In this document: piece by piece, positions 1 through 6,576 of the stretch
Position numbering within the stretch: the stretch's first letter is position 1
How the letters are laid out: each line of letters begins with the position of its first letter
Assembly (NCBI GenBank): GCA_030453055.1
Contig: JAKDLC010000021.1
Span: 1-14,552, forward strand
Source: Nitrosospira sp.
GTDB taxonomy: Bacteria > Pseudomonadota > Gammaproteobacteria > Burkholderiales > Nitrosomonadaceae
DNA: 14,552 nucleotides
Direction: 5' to 3'
Position numbers and translations under genes: made by a program
The notes under the pieces: model-generated
What the model saw: the letters and a program-made list of their open reading frames with translations, nothing else
Database searches by the model: none
What the model was told of the DNA's origin: nothing

Positions 1-258
1 AGGGACGTCGCGCAGGCTTGTCAGTTTTTGTTTGTACGCAGCCAGCTCCGCCGGCGTCGGCAGTTTTTCATGAACCAACAGATGGGCGATTTCTTCGAAT
101 TCACAGGCATCGGCCACGTCCAGGATGTCATAGCCGCGATAATGGAGATCATTGCCGGTTCTGCCGACGCTGCAGATGGCGGTATTGCCCGCCACCACGC
201 CCGACAGCAGGACGGATTTCTTGGTTCCGGAACCGGGACTCTCGGCAGTTTTACTCAT
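1..258 (-). CDS. prpC: 2-methylcitrate synthase, N-terminal part (cut by window edge)
   Basis: Partial gene. Reading leftward from the ATG at 258-256 gives 86 open codons with no stop before the edge. The product begins [20 protein letters not shown] and continues with [13 protein letters not shown] and [12 protein letters not shown], the N-terminal hallmark of 2-methylcitrate synthases of the citrate synthase superfamily. The LHYRGYDI stretch is the counterpart of [11 protein letters not shown] in the gltA product of this window. The enzyme condenses propionyl-CoA with oxaloacetate in the cytoplasmic methylcitrate cycle. The start codon lies inside the end of prpB: ATGAGTAA holds the prpC start and the prpB stop, an 8-base overlap that suggests translational coupling. 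The catalytic residues would lie beyond the edge, so methylcitrate rather than citrate synthase rests on N-terminal similarity and on the neighbouring prpB. Confidence 0.88.
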   Translation of the reverse strand, partial: MSKTAESPGSGTKKSVLLSGVVAGNTAICSVGRTGNDLHYRGYDILDVADACEFEEIAHLLVHEKLPTPAELAAYKQKLTSLRDVP

Positions 259-1150
259 TTTCAGGTTTTCTGGAGGATTTGAAAAACAAGCTATTCAGCT
301 TGTCCTCGTATGCATGGTAATCGAGAAAATCGTATAACTCGGCACGGGTCTGCATGGTATCGATCACATTTTTCTGCGAACCGTCGTTGCGTATCGCCCG
401 GAAGACCTTGAGAGCAGCGGCATTCATGGCCCGAAATGCGGACAGCGGATAAAGCACCAGAGAAACCTCCGCAGCGGCCAGCTCCTCTACGGTATAGAGA
501 GGGGTTACGCCGAACTCGGTCATATTGGCCAGGATGGGCACTTTCACCGCAGCGGCGAAATGCCGGTACATGCCCAATTCAGTGACAGCCTCGGGAAAAA
601 TCATATCCGCACCCGCCTCCACATAGGCGCACACGCGGTCCGTGGCGGCTTGCAGTCCTTCCACCGCCAGCGCGTCGGTACGGGCCATGACGGCAAAATC
701 GAGATCGGTTCTGGCATCCACCGCTGCCTTGATGCGATCCACCATTTCCTCATGGCCGACGAGCGCCTTGCCGGGACGATGCCCGCAACGCTTGGCCTGT
801 ACCTGGTCTTCGATGTGCATCGCGCCTGCGCCGGATTTGATCAGCGATTTCACCGTGCGGACGATACTCAAAGTATTTCCGAACCCGGTATCCGCGTCCA
901 CCAGCAACGGTACGTCCGTGACATCCGTGATGCGGCGTACGTCCGTCAGCACATCATCCGGCGTCGAAATGGCGAGATCGGGAAGACCCAGGGACGCAGC
1001 AGCCACCCCGGCCCCGGAAAGGTAAATGGCCTTAAAGCCGGTGCGGCCGGCCATGCGCGCCGCATAGGCATTGATGCAACCCGCCACCTGCAAGGGCGTT
1101 TCGGCGTCAAGCGCCATGCGGAAGCGGGAACCGGCGGAGGGCGTGATCAT
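251..1150 (-). CDS. prpB: 2-methylisocitrate lyase
   Basis: Product of 299 residues, normal for PrpB of the isocitrate lyase / PEP mutase superfamily. It splits 2-methylisocitrate into pyruvate and succinate, the last step of the methylcitrate cycle for propionyl-CoA. Visible signatures are YLSGAGVA at residues 43-50 (substrate loop), VDADTGFGN at 84-92 with the metal-binding Asp pair D85/D87, and KRCGHRPGK at 120-128 with the catalytic Cys122 in the lyase loop. The ATG at 1150 follows the mdh stop by 13 bases, and the 3' end overlaps prpC by 8 bases, so mdh-prpB-prpC reads as one leftward operon. I see no strong Shine-Dalgarno sequence before this start. Other family members (oxaloacetate decarboxylase, phosphonomutase) are less likely given the CGH motif and the adjacent prpC. 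Confidence 0.93.
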   Translation of the reverse strand: MITPSAGSRFRMALDAETPLQVAGCINAYAARMAGRTGFKAIYLSGAGVAAASLGLPDLAISTPDDVLTDVRRITDVTDVPLLVDADTGFGNTLSIVRTVKSLIKSGAGAMHIEDQVQAKRCGHRPGKALVGHEEMVDRIKAAVDARTDLDFAVMARTDALAVEGLQAATDRVCAYVEAGADMIFPEAVTELGMYRHFAAAVKVPILANMTEFGVTPLYTVEELAAAEVSLVLYPLSAFRAMNAAALKVFRAIRNDGSQKNVIDTMQTRAELYDFLDYHAYEDKLNSLFFKSSRKPENE

Positions 1151-1163
1151 ATGCGAAGTGGTT

Positions 1164-2147
1164 TCATCCGAGCAAATGTTTCACGGAATCCCGTTCTTCC
1201 ATCAATTCCCGATAGGTCGCCTGCATTTTCGCTTTGCTGAATTCACTTATCTCCAGATCGGGAACGATTTTGCAGGCGCCCCCCCGGCAGGTTACGGGAT
1301 AACCATAGATAACACCCCCCGGTATCCCATAGCTGCCGTCTGCAGGGATGCCCATGGATACCCAGTCATTTTTCCGCGTACCCAAAACCCAGTCATGAAC
1401 ATGGTCGATGGCTGCATTCGCCGCACTGGCCGCACTCGACAAGCCGCGCGCCTCGATCACCACGGTACCGCGCTTTTGCACAGTGGGGATGAAATAGTTT
1501 TCTACCCACGCAGGGTCCTGGATGAGGTGGACGGCTTTGTCGCCGTCGATCTCCGCGTGGTTCAAGTCGGGATACTGAGTGGCGGAATGGTTACCCCAGA
1601 CGATCATTTTTTTGACACTGAAAACCGGTTTTCCCACTTTAGCGGCAACTTGCGACAAGGCGCGATTATGGTCCAGCCGCATCATTGCCGAGAAATTCTC
1701 CCGCTTCAGGCCGGGTGCGTTTTTCATCGCGATATAAGCATTGGTATTAGCGGGGTTGCCGACAATCACGATTTTTACATCGCGGCGGGCGACCTCATCC
1801 AGCGCCCTGCCCTGGACGCTGAATATGGCGCCATTCGCCTCCAGCAAATCTTTGCGCTCCATCCCCTTGCCGCGCGGGCGGGCACCCACCAGCATGGCAA
1901 TGCCGGCGTCACGGAAAGCGGCTTTGGGATCATCCGTGGCGACCACCCCGGCGAGTAGCGGAAACGCGCAATCCTCCAGCTCCATCACCACGCCCTTGAG
2001 CGATGGCAACGATTGGGGTATGTCAAGCAACTGCAGGATAATCGGCTGATTGCCGCCTAGCATATCGCCTGCGGCGATGCGAAACAGCAAACTGTAAGCG
2101 ATCTGGCCGGCGGCGCCGGTAACCGCGACGCGAATGGGGGGGGTCAT
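1164..2147 (-). CDS. mdh: Malate dehydrogenase (NAD-dependent)
   Basis: Product of 327 residues, the usual length of the cytosolic-type MDH common in betaproteobacteria. It oxidises malate to oxaloacetate with NAD+. Seen in order: the Rossmann loop TGAAGQI (residues 10-16), the substrate loop with [15 protein letters not shown] (about 88-102), [10 protein letters not shown], the catalytic pair in MRLDHNRA, and the proton-relay His in [15 protein letters not shown] lies about 8 bases before the ATG. It is the first gene of the leftward block and is divergent from sdhC across 111 bp, a common betaproteobacterial arrangement. Codons 2-4 lie in a run of eight C (2136-2143 on the complement), a possible slippage site. 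The malate specificity call rests on whole-protein similarity and context. Confidence 0.96.
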   Translation of the reverse strand: MTPPIRVAVTGAAGQIAYSLLFRIAAGDMLGGNQPIILQLLDIPQSLPSLKGVVMELEDCAFPLLAGVVATDDPKAAFRDAGIAMLVGARPRGKGMERKDLLEANGAIFSVQGRALDEVARRDVKIVIVGNPANTNAYIAMKNAPGLKRENFSAMMRLDHNRALSQVAAKVGKPVFSVKKMIVWGNHSATQYPDLNHAEIDGDKAVHLIQDPAWVENYFIPTVQKRGTVVIEARGLSSAASAANAAIDHVHDWVLGTRKNDWVSMGIPADGSYGIPGGVIYGYPVTCRGGACKIVPDLEISEFSKAKMQATYRELMEERDSVKHLLG

Positions 2148-2258
2148 TCTTGCATTCCTGTCTAAGATTGATGGTACAAGGGCGTACTCAGGTTGTGCCT
2201 CTCAGTATAACGGTCTACACTAATCCGTGGATATAACCACGTTCCGGGGAGCGGAAAA
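2148..2258. promoter_or_regulatory. Divergent mdh / sdhC intergenic region with candidate promoters and a short dyad
   Basis: This 111-bp gap must hold the promoters of both transcription units. On the minus strand TATACT (complement of 2204-2209) matches a sigma70 -10 box in 5 of 6 positions and would give mdh a leader of about 50 nt. On the plus strand TATAAC occurs at 2206-2211 and again at 2232-2237. None has a convincing -35 box at 16-18 bp, so either the promoters need an activator or these matches are chance. A dyad CGTGG-ATATAA-CCACG at 2226-2241 overlaps the second TATAAC and could be an operator. The region is certain to be intergenic; the individual sites are inference. Confidence 0.4.
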
Positions 2259-2636
2259 TTGCAAAGTAAACGTCCCAAATACCTTAATCTGATGGAAATC
2301 AGGCAGCCACTACCGGCTGTGATCTCGCTTCTGCACCGCATAAGCGGCGCATTGCTGTTCTTTCCGGGCATCCCTCTCCTCCTTTGCGGTCTTGACATGA
2401 CGTTGAATTCTCCGCAAGGCTACGCCCAATTTCAGTCTCTGCTGATCAGTCCACTGCTCAAGGGTATGTTAATACTCTCGTTGTGGTTTTTCTTGCATCA
2501 TTTCTTTGCCGGCATCCGTTTTCTCGCACTGGATATGCACTATGGCGGCGCGCTGGAGCAGGCACGTTTCAGCAGCAAGATGGTGTTGGCTGCGGGGATC
2601 ATTTTTACGCTGTTGATCGCGGTATTGATGTGGTAA
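2259..2636 (+). CDS. sdhC: Succinate dehydrogenase cytochrome b556 subunit
   Basis: Membrane anchor subunit of complex II, 125 residues. It holds RPKYLNLMEIRQPLPA and the SLLHRISG motif (residues 23-30) that define SdhC, then HHFFAGIRFLALD (80-92), in which H81 matches the axial haem b ligand position. Three hydrophobic segments (about 26-46, 62-84 and 106-124) fit the three-helix topology. The start is TTG at 2259: GGGGAG at 2246-2251 sits 7 bases upstream, and the next in-frame ATG (2292) would remove the conserved N-terminal motif. The stop overlaps the GTG start of sdhD by 7 bases. SdhC and SdhD bind haem and ubiquinone and anchor SdhAB to the inner membrane. It is the first gene of the rightward operon. 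Confidence 0.93.
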   Translation: MQSKRPKYLNLMEIRQPLPAVISLLHRISGALLFFPGIPLLLCGLDMTLNSPQGYAQFQSLLISPLLKGMLILSLWFFLHHFFAGIRFLALDMHYGGALEQARFSSKMVLAAGIIFTLLIAVLMW

Positions 2637-2992
2637 AACGTATCGTCACCGGCGCTCATTATGGCCTCAAGGATTGGCTGGCGCAGCGCCTGACTGCGGT
2701 GGTGATGGCGGTCTTTATTCTTTTATTGGCGGCAATGCTACTGACTTCGCCGCCCCACGACTACACTTCATGGAAAACGCTATTCGGTGACCGATGGATG
2801 CGCATTGCCTCCTTCCTGTTTCTCGTCAGTCTATTCTGGCATGCCTGGATCGGGATGCGCAATATTCTGATGGATTACATTCATGCCACCGGTATTCGCC
2901 TGACATTACAGATACTGGTCATATTGTCGTTAATGTTTTATACCGTCTGGTCTGTGGAAATCCTGTGGGCCGTGGAGCCGGCGTGGCGATAG
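2630..2992 (+). CDS. sdhD: Succinate dehydrogenase hydrophobic membrane anchor subunit
   Basis: Product of 120 residues. After GTG at 2630 it reads [19 protein letters not shown], the typical betaproteobacterial SdhD N-terminus, followed by hydrophobic segments at about 22-39, 57-77 and 91-113. [14 protein letters not shown] (71-84) carries the conserved region linked to haem and quinone contact, including D82-Y83. The open frame extends further upstream, but that part lies inside sdhC in another frame. GTG 2630 gives the expected length and N-terminus. Its first 7 bases overlap the end of sdhC and its last 10 overlap sdhA, so translation of the three genes is probably coupled. No clear Shine-Dalgarno precedes it, consistent with coupling. 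Confidence 0.92.
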   Translation: MVKRIVTGAHYGLKDWLAQRLTAVVMAVFILLLAAMLLTSPPHDYTSWKTLFGDRWMRIASFLFLVSLFWHAWIGMRNILMDYIHATGIRLTLQILVILSLMFYTVWSVEILWAVEPAWR

Positions 2993-4746
2993 CCAGAAGA
3001 AAATTCGATGCGGTGATTGTCGGCGCCGGTGGCGCGGGAATGCGTGCCGCACTGCAATTATCGGAAGCAGGGCTCAAGGTGGCGGTATTGTCCAAAGTGT
3101 TTCCCACCCGCTCCCATACGGTGGCCGCGCAGGGTGGCATTGCCGCTGCGCTCGGCAACGTCACCGAGGATAACTGGCACTGGCACATGTACGATACCGT
3201 CAAAGGTTCCGATTACCTGGGTGATCAGGACGCCATCGAATTCATGTGCCGTCAGGCCAGCGAAGTGGTGTATGAGCTGGAACATTTCGGCATGCCGTTC
3301 GATCGCCTCGAAAACGGAAAAATTTACCAGCGCCCGTTTGGCGGCCAATCGCAGAATTTCGGCGGCGCACAGGCAACGCGCTCGTGTGCGGCGGCCGACC
3401 GCACCGGCCACGCCATGCTGCATACGCTTTATCAACGCAATGTGCGTGCCAATACCCAGTTTTTCATTGAATGGATGGGGCTGGATCTGATTCGCGACGA
3501 GGAGGGCGACGTGTCTGGCATCACGGCGCTGGATATGGAAACCGGAGAAGTCATGGTGCTGCAGGCGAGGGCTACGCTGTTCGCCACCGGCGGCGGCGCG
3601 CGCGTGTTCAGCGCCAGCACCAATGCCTTCATCAATACCGGCGACGGTCTCGGCATAGCGGCACGCGGTGGCATTCCTCTGGAGGACATGGAGTTCTGGC
3701 AATTCCATCCTACCGGCGTGTACGGAGTAGGCGTGCTTATCAGCGAGGCGGTGCGCGGCGAAGGCGGCTATCTGCTCAATAAGGATGGCGAACGCTTTAT
3801 GGAACGCTATGCGCCCCACGCCAAGGATCTGGCCAGCCGCGACGTGGTGTCGCGCGCCCTGACGACAGAAATCAAGGAGGGACGGGGCTGCGGCAGGGAT
3901 GCCGACCATTTGCTGCTGAAGCTGGACCACCTTGGTGAGGATGTGATAAAAATGCGGCTGCCGGGCATTCGGGAAATCGCCATGAAGTTTGCCCACGTAG
4001 ACCCGATCCATGAGCCGATTCCCGTGGCGCCCACGGCGCACTACATGATGGGTGGAATCCCGACAAATTTTTACGGCCAGGTGGTGGCGCCCTACAAAAC
4101 CGGGCCTGAGGAAGTGGTGCAAGGCTTCTATGCCGTGGGTGAGTGCGCCTGCGTTTCCGTACACGGCGGCAATCGCCTGGGAACCAATTCGCTGCTCGAT
4201 ATACTTGTGTTCGGACGGGCCGCCGGCAATCAGATCATCGAAGACCTGCAAAAAAACCCCCATCACAAGCAATTACCGGCGGACGCCGCCGACAAAGCGC
4301 TCGCACGGCTTGCCCGGCTGGACGGTCAGAAGAATGGCGAGAGCGTGGCGCAGGTAGGCGATGCGCTACGCAAAACCATGCAGGCGCACTGCGGCGTATT
4401 CCGTTTCGCCGACATGCTCAAGGACGGCATGGTGAAAATCGGCGAAATGGCGGAACGTGCAAGGCATACTGAAATCAGGGACAAGAGCAGAGTCTTCAAC
4501 ACCGCCCGAGTGGAAGCGTTGGAACTTGACAACCTCGTGGAAGTGGCGGTAGCCACCATGGCGTCCGCCGAGGCGCGTACCGAAAGCCGCGGCGCCCATG
4601 CGCGCGATGATTTTCCCAGGCGGGATGATGACAAGTGGCTTAAGCACACGTTATATTTCAGCGAAGGCCAACGGCTGGATTACAAGCCGGTACGCTTGAA
4701 ACCGTTGACGGTGGAATCGTTTCCGCCCAAGGCGAGGACGTATTAA
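2983..4746 (+). CDS. sdhA: Succinate dehydrogenase flavoprotein subunit
   Basis: Catalytic subunit of complex II, 587 residues (about 588 is usual). It oxidises succinate to fumarate on a covalently bound FAD. The FAD-binding [13 protein letters not shown] lies at 14-26, and [11 protein letters not shown] (42-52) carries His45, the expected FAD attachment residue. Active-site residues are in place: H242 in FHPTG, R286 in ASRDVVSR, H353 in PTAHYMMGG and R398 in [12 protein letters not shown]. The GTG at 2983 is chosen because GGAG at 2974-2977 is 5 bases upstream and the protein then begins directly with the conserved [16 protein letters not shown]; the open frame upstream of it is sdhD in another frame. 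Unusually, sdhB does not follow: 4.3 kb holding three unrelated genes intervenes. Confidence 0.97.
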   Translation: MAIARRKFDAVIVGAGGAGMRAALQLSEAGLKVAVLSKVFPTRSHTVAAQGGIAAALGNVTEDNWHWHMYDTVKGSDYLGDQDAIEFMCRQASEVVYELEHFGMPFDRLENGKIYQRPFGGQSQNFGGAQATRSCAAADRTGHAMLHTLYQRNVRANTQFFIEWMGLDLIRDEEGDVSGITALDMETGEVMVLQARATLFATGGGARVFSASTNAFINTGDGLGIAARGGIPLEDMEFWQFHPTGVYGVGVLISEAVRGEGGYLLNKDGERFMERYAPHAKDLASRDVVSRALTTEIKEGRGCGRDADHLLLKLDHLGEDVIKMRLPGIREIAMKFAHVDPIHEPIPVAPTAHYMMGGIPTNFYGQVVAPYKTGPEEVVQGFYAVGECACVSVHGGNRLGTNSLLDILVFGRAAGNQIIEDLQKNPHHKQLPADAADKALARLARLDGQKNGESVAQVGDALRKTMQAHCGVFRFADMLKDGMVKIGEMAERARHTEIRDKSRVFNTARVEALELDNLVEVAVATMASAEARTESRGAHARDDFPRRDDDKWLKHTLYFSEGQRLDYKPVRLKPLTVESFPPKARTY

Positions 4747-4786
4747 AAACATTCACCCCCAAGCAGCCAGATAAAGAGAGTTCGAT

Positions 4787-4984
4787 ATGGAACGTATTGT
4801 AAATTTGCATATTGAGAAGTTGCCGGAAGGTGCTTATCTTGCCACCAGCGATGAGGTGCAGGGCTTAGTCGCCCAGGGACGCACGATTCAGGAGACCATC
4901 GAAATTGCGCGTGATGTAGTGGAGAGGTTGCTGGAGGCTCAGGAGGAAAATACGATGCAAGGAAGGAAAGATGAAAACTATTGA
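4787..4984 (+). CDS. Orphan HicB-like / DUF1902-type small protein
   Basis: Product of 65 residues with the start MERIVNLHIEKLPEGAYLAT, then SDEVQGLVAQGRTIQETIEI and ARDVVERLLEAQ. This is the partial RNase H-like fold (strand-strand-helix) of HicB-type antitoxins and the related DUF1902 / UPF0150 family. HicB proteins neutralise the HicA mRNA interferase, but there is no hicA here: the next gene, zwf, starts inside the last codons of this one (14-base overlap). The last 13 residues (from EEN on) are polar and lie outside the conserved domain. AAAGAGAG precedes the ATG at a plausible distance. It may be the remnant of a toxin-antitoxin pair that arrived between sdhA and zwf, or a solitary regulator. 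Family assignment is fairly firm; function is unknown. Confidence 0.75.
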   Translation: MERIVNLHIEKLPEGAYLATSDEVQGLVAQGRTIQETIEIARDVVERLLEAQEENTMQGRKDENY

Positions 4985-6476
4985 ACCATGTGTTTTGGTA
5001 ATCTTCGGCGCAGGTGGAAATTTATCGCGACGGAAGTTGATTCCCGCACTGTTCCGGTTGGAAGTCGCCAAGCGCCTGCCCGACAACATGACGATACTCG
5101 GGTGCAGCCTGGAGCCGTGGAGCAGCGAGCAATGGATCGCGGAAGTATCGGACATGCTGCTGGCCAAATTTCCCGATGGGCTCGACGAACAGGCATTCGA
5201 GCGTTTTCGTTCCCGCCTGTATTACCATCCCAACCCGCCGGGCAATGACGATGCTTATTCGAAATTGCGAAAAGTGCTGGAGGAGACCCCCGGGTTTCCC
5301 CCCAATATCGTGTTTTATATGGCGGTGCGTCCCTCGGAGTTTCCGGCAATCATCGACAAGCTCGGCGTAATAGGCCTGCTCAAGCAGAATAGAGGCTGGT
5401 GTCGCGTGGTAATCGAAAAGCCTTTCGGCTACGATTTGCTGAGCGCTCAGTCCCTGCAAAGAGGTCTGTACCGGCATTTGAACGAGCCGCAAATTTACCG
5501 CATCGATCACTACCTCGGTAAAGGCACGGTACAAAACGTGATGGTTTTTCGCTTCGCCAATATATTGCTGGAACCGCTATGGAACAATCATTATATTGAC
5601 CACGTACAGATTACTCATTCCGAAACCCTCGGTATCGAGGGGCGTGCCGATTATTACGAGGGAGCGGGCGCCCTGCGCGATATGATTCAGAGCCATTTGA
5701 TGCAGTTGCTTGCCCTGGTGGCGATGGAACCGCCGGTCACATTGTCTGCCGAGCACTTGCGGGACGAGAAAGTAAAGGTACTGAAAGCAATACGGCCAAT
5801 CACGCAGAATTCAGTACATGCCCATGCATTCCGCGGGCAATATAACAGCGGCGTCATCGATGGCAAACCGGTTCCCGGCTATCTGGACGAGACAGGCGTG
5901 GCGCCGGACAGCGCCACGGAAACTTACGCCGCGCTGAAACTGTTTATCGACAACTGGCGTTGGGCTGGCGTGCCATTCTATTTGCGTACCGGCAAACGGA
6001 TGGTGGAAAACAGTTCGGCGATTTGTATCCGCTTCAAAAATCCGCCGCAGGATTTGCTGCGCCATGCGTATCGCGAATCGCCGCATCCGAATTGGATCAT
6101 GTTGGGCATTCAGCCCAACGACAGTTTAAAAATGGAAATTCAAGTCAAAGTCCCCGGGCTGGACCTGCATACCCGCAGCATCAGTTTGGACGCGACTTAC
6201 CGCAAGGCCAGCGAGCAGGATTACGATGCCTACGAAGGCTTGTTGCTGGATGTGATACAAGGCGATCATTCACTGTTTCTGCGCATCGATGAAGTGGAAT
6301 GGGCCTGGCGCGCAGTCGATCCTATTATCAAGGTATGGTCGATGGAACGCGATTTTATCAATGGCTATCAGGCCGGCAGCTGGGGGCCACGCGGCACCTA
6401 TCGCCTGTTCGATGGCGAAAACCAGTTCTGGCGTCATTCTCTCGATCCGGAGGGAGCCGATTTGCAAGCTTATTGA
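4971..6476 (+). CDS. zwf: Glucose-6-phosphate 1-dehydrogenase
   Basis: Product of 501 residues (about 490 is typical). It oxidises glucose 6-phosphate to 6-phosphogluconolactone with NAD(P)+, the entry to the oxidative pentose phosphate and Entner-Doudoroff routes. Seen in order: the coenzyme loop FGAGGNLSRRKLIPAL (12-27), EKPFG (149-153), RIDHYLGKG (177-185), DYYEGAGALRDMIQSHLMQL (227-246) with catalytic-base candidate H242, PFYLRTGKR (335-343) and the C-terminal WAWRAVDPI and YQAGSWGP. Two sites depart from the family: N17 where GxxGDL usually has Asp, and G185 where the active-site signature DHYLGK is followed by Glu, Gln or Lys. AAGGAAGG just upstream supports the ATG at 4971. No pgl, gnd or edd lies nearby; glgP follows after 100 bp. 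Confidence 0.93.
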   Translation: MKTIEPCVLVIFGAGGNLSRRKLIPALFRLEVAKRLPDNMTILGCSLEPWSSEQWIAEVSDMLLAKFPDGLDEQAFERFRSRLYYHPNPPGNDDAYSKLRKVLEETPGFPPNIVFYMAVRPSEFPAIIDKLGVIGLLKQNRGWCRVVIEKPFGYDLLSAQSLQRGLYRHLNEPQIYRIDHYLGKGTVQNVMVFRFANILLEPLWNNHYIDHVQITHSETLGIEGRADYYEGAGALRDMIQSHLMQLLALVAMEPPVTLSAEHLRDEKVKVLKAIRPITQNSVHAHAFRGQYNSGVIDGKPVPGYLDETGVAPDSATETYAALKLFIDNWRWAGVPFYLRTGKRMVENSSAICIRFKNPPQDLLRHAYRESPHPNWIMLGIQPNDSLKMEIQVKVPGLDLHTRSISLDATYRKASEQDYDAYEGLLLDVIQGDHSLFLRIDEVEWAWRAVDPIIKVWSMERDFINGYQAGSWGPRGTYRLFDGENQFWRHSLDPEGADLQAY

Positions 6477-6498
6477 TAGCTTACCCGTTGATAGCTTA
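6473..6498 (+). repeat. 11-bp direct repeat at the end of zwf
   Basis: TTGATAGCTTA occurs at 6473-6483, across the zwf stop codon, and again at 6488-6498, with a period of 15 bp. It lies at the start of the 100-bp gap between zwf and glgP, the largest gap in the first part of the rightward block. It could be a small duplication or a protein-binding pair. No good -10 box lies at the right distance from either TTGATA, so I do not call a promoter. Confidence 0.5.
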
Positions 6499-6576
6499 GC
6501 TGTTTTCGCGTGAGTAATCGGCAGCATCAGGCATTGCTGATTGTCGATACCCACGCAAATTCACTGGAGATAAACC

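Noticed and set aside
560..1958. Long plus-strand open frames opposite prpB and mdh
   Set aside because: Both sense genes are intact and recognisable over their whole length; the plus-strand translations show no domain-like patterns and overlap each other.
2162..2398. Minus-strand frame of 78 codons across the mdh-sdhC gap
   Set aside because: It covers the sdhC start and the divergent promoter region; no ribosome site was seen and the translation is not protein-like.
3058..4272. Long antisense open frame (404 codons) opposite sdhA
   Set aside because: It runs against a fully conserved sdhA with every catalytic motif in place, resembles no family I know, and reflects codon bias of the sense gene.
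6473..6520. Promoter for glgP built on the repeated TTGATA
   Set aside because: No -10 box better than a weak match lies 16-18 bp downstream of either copy.
6513..6558. Terminator hairpin between zwf and glgP (CAGCA / TGCTG stem)
   Set aside because: The stem is only 5 bp with an 8-base loop and no T-run follows, so it does not support termination.
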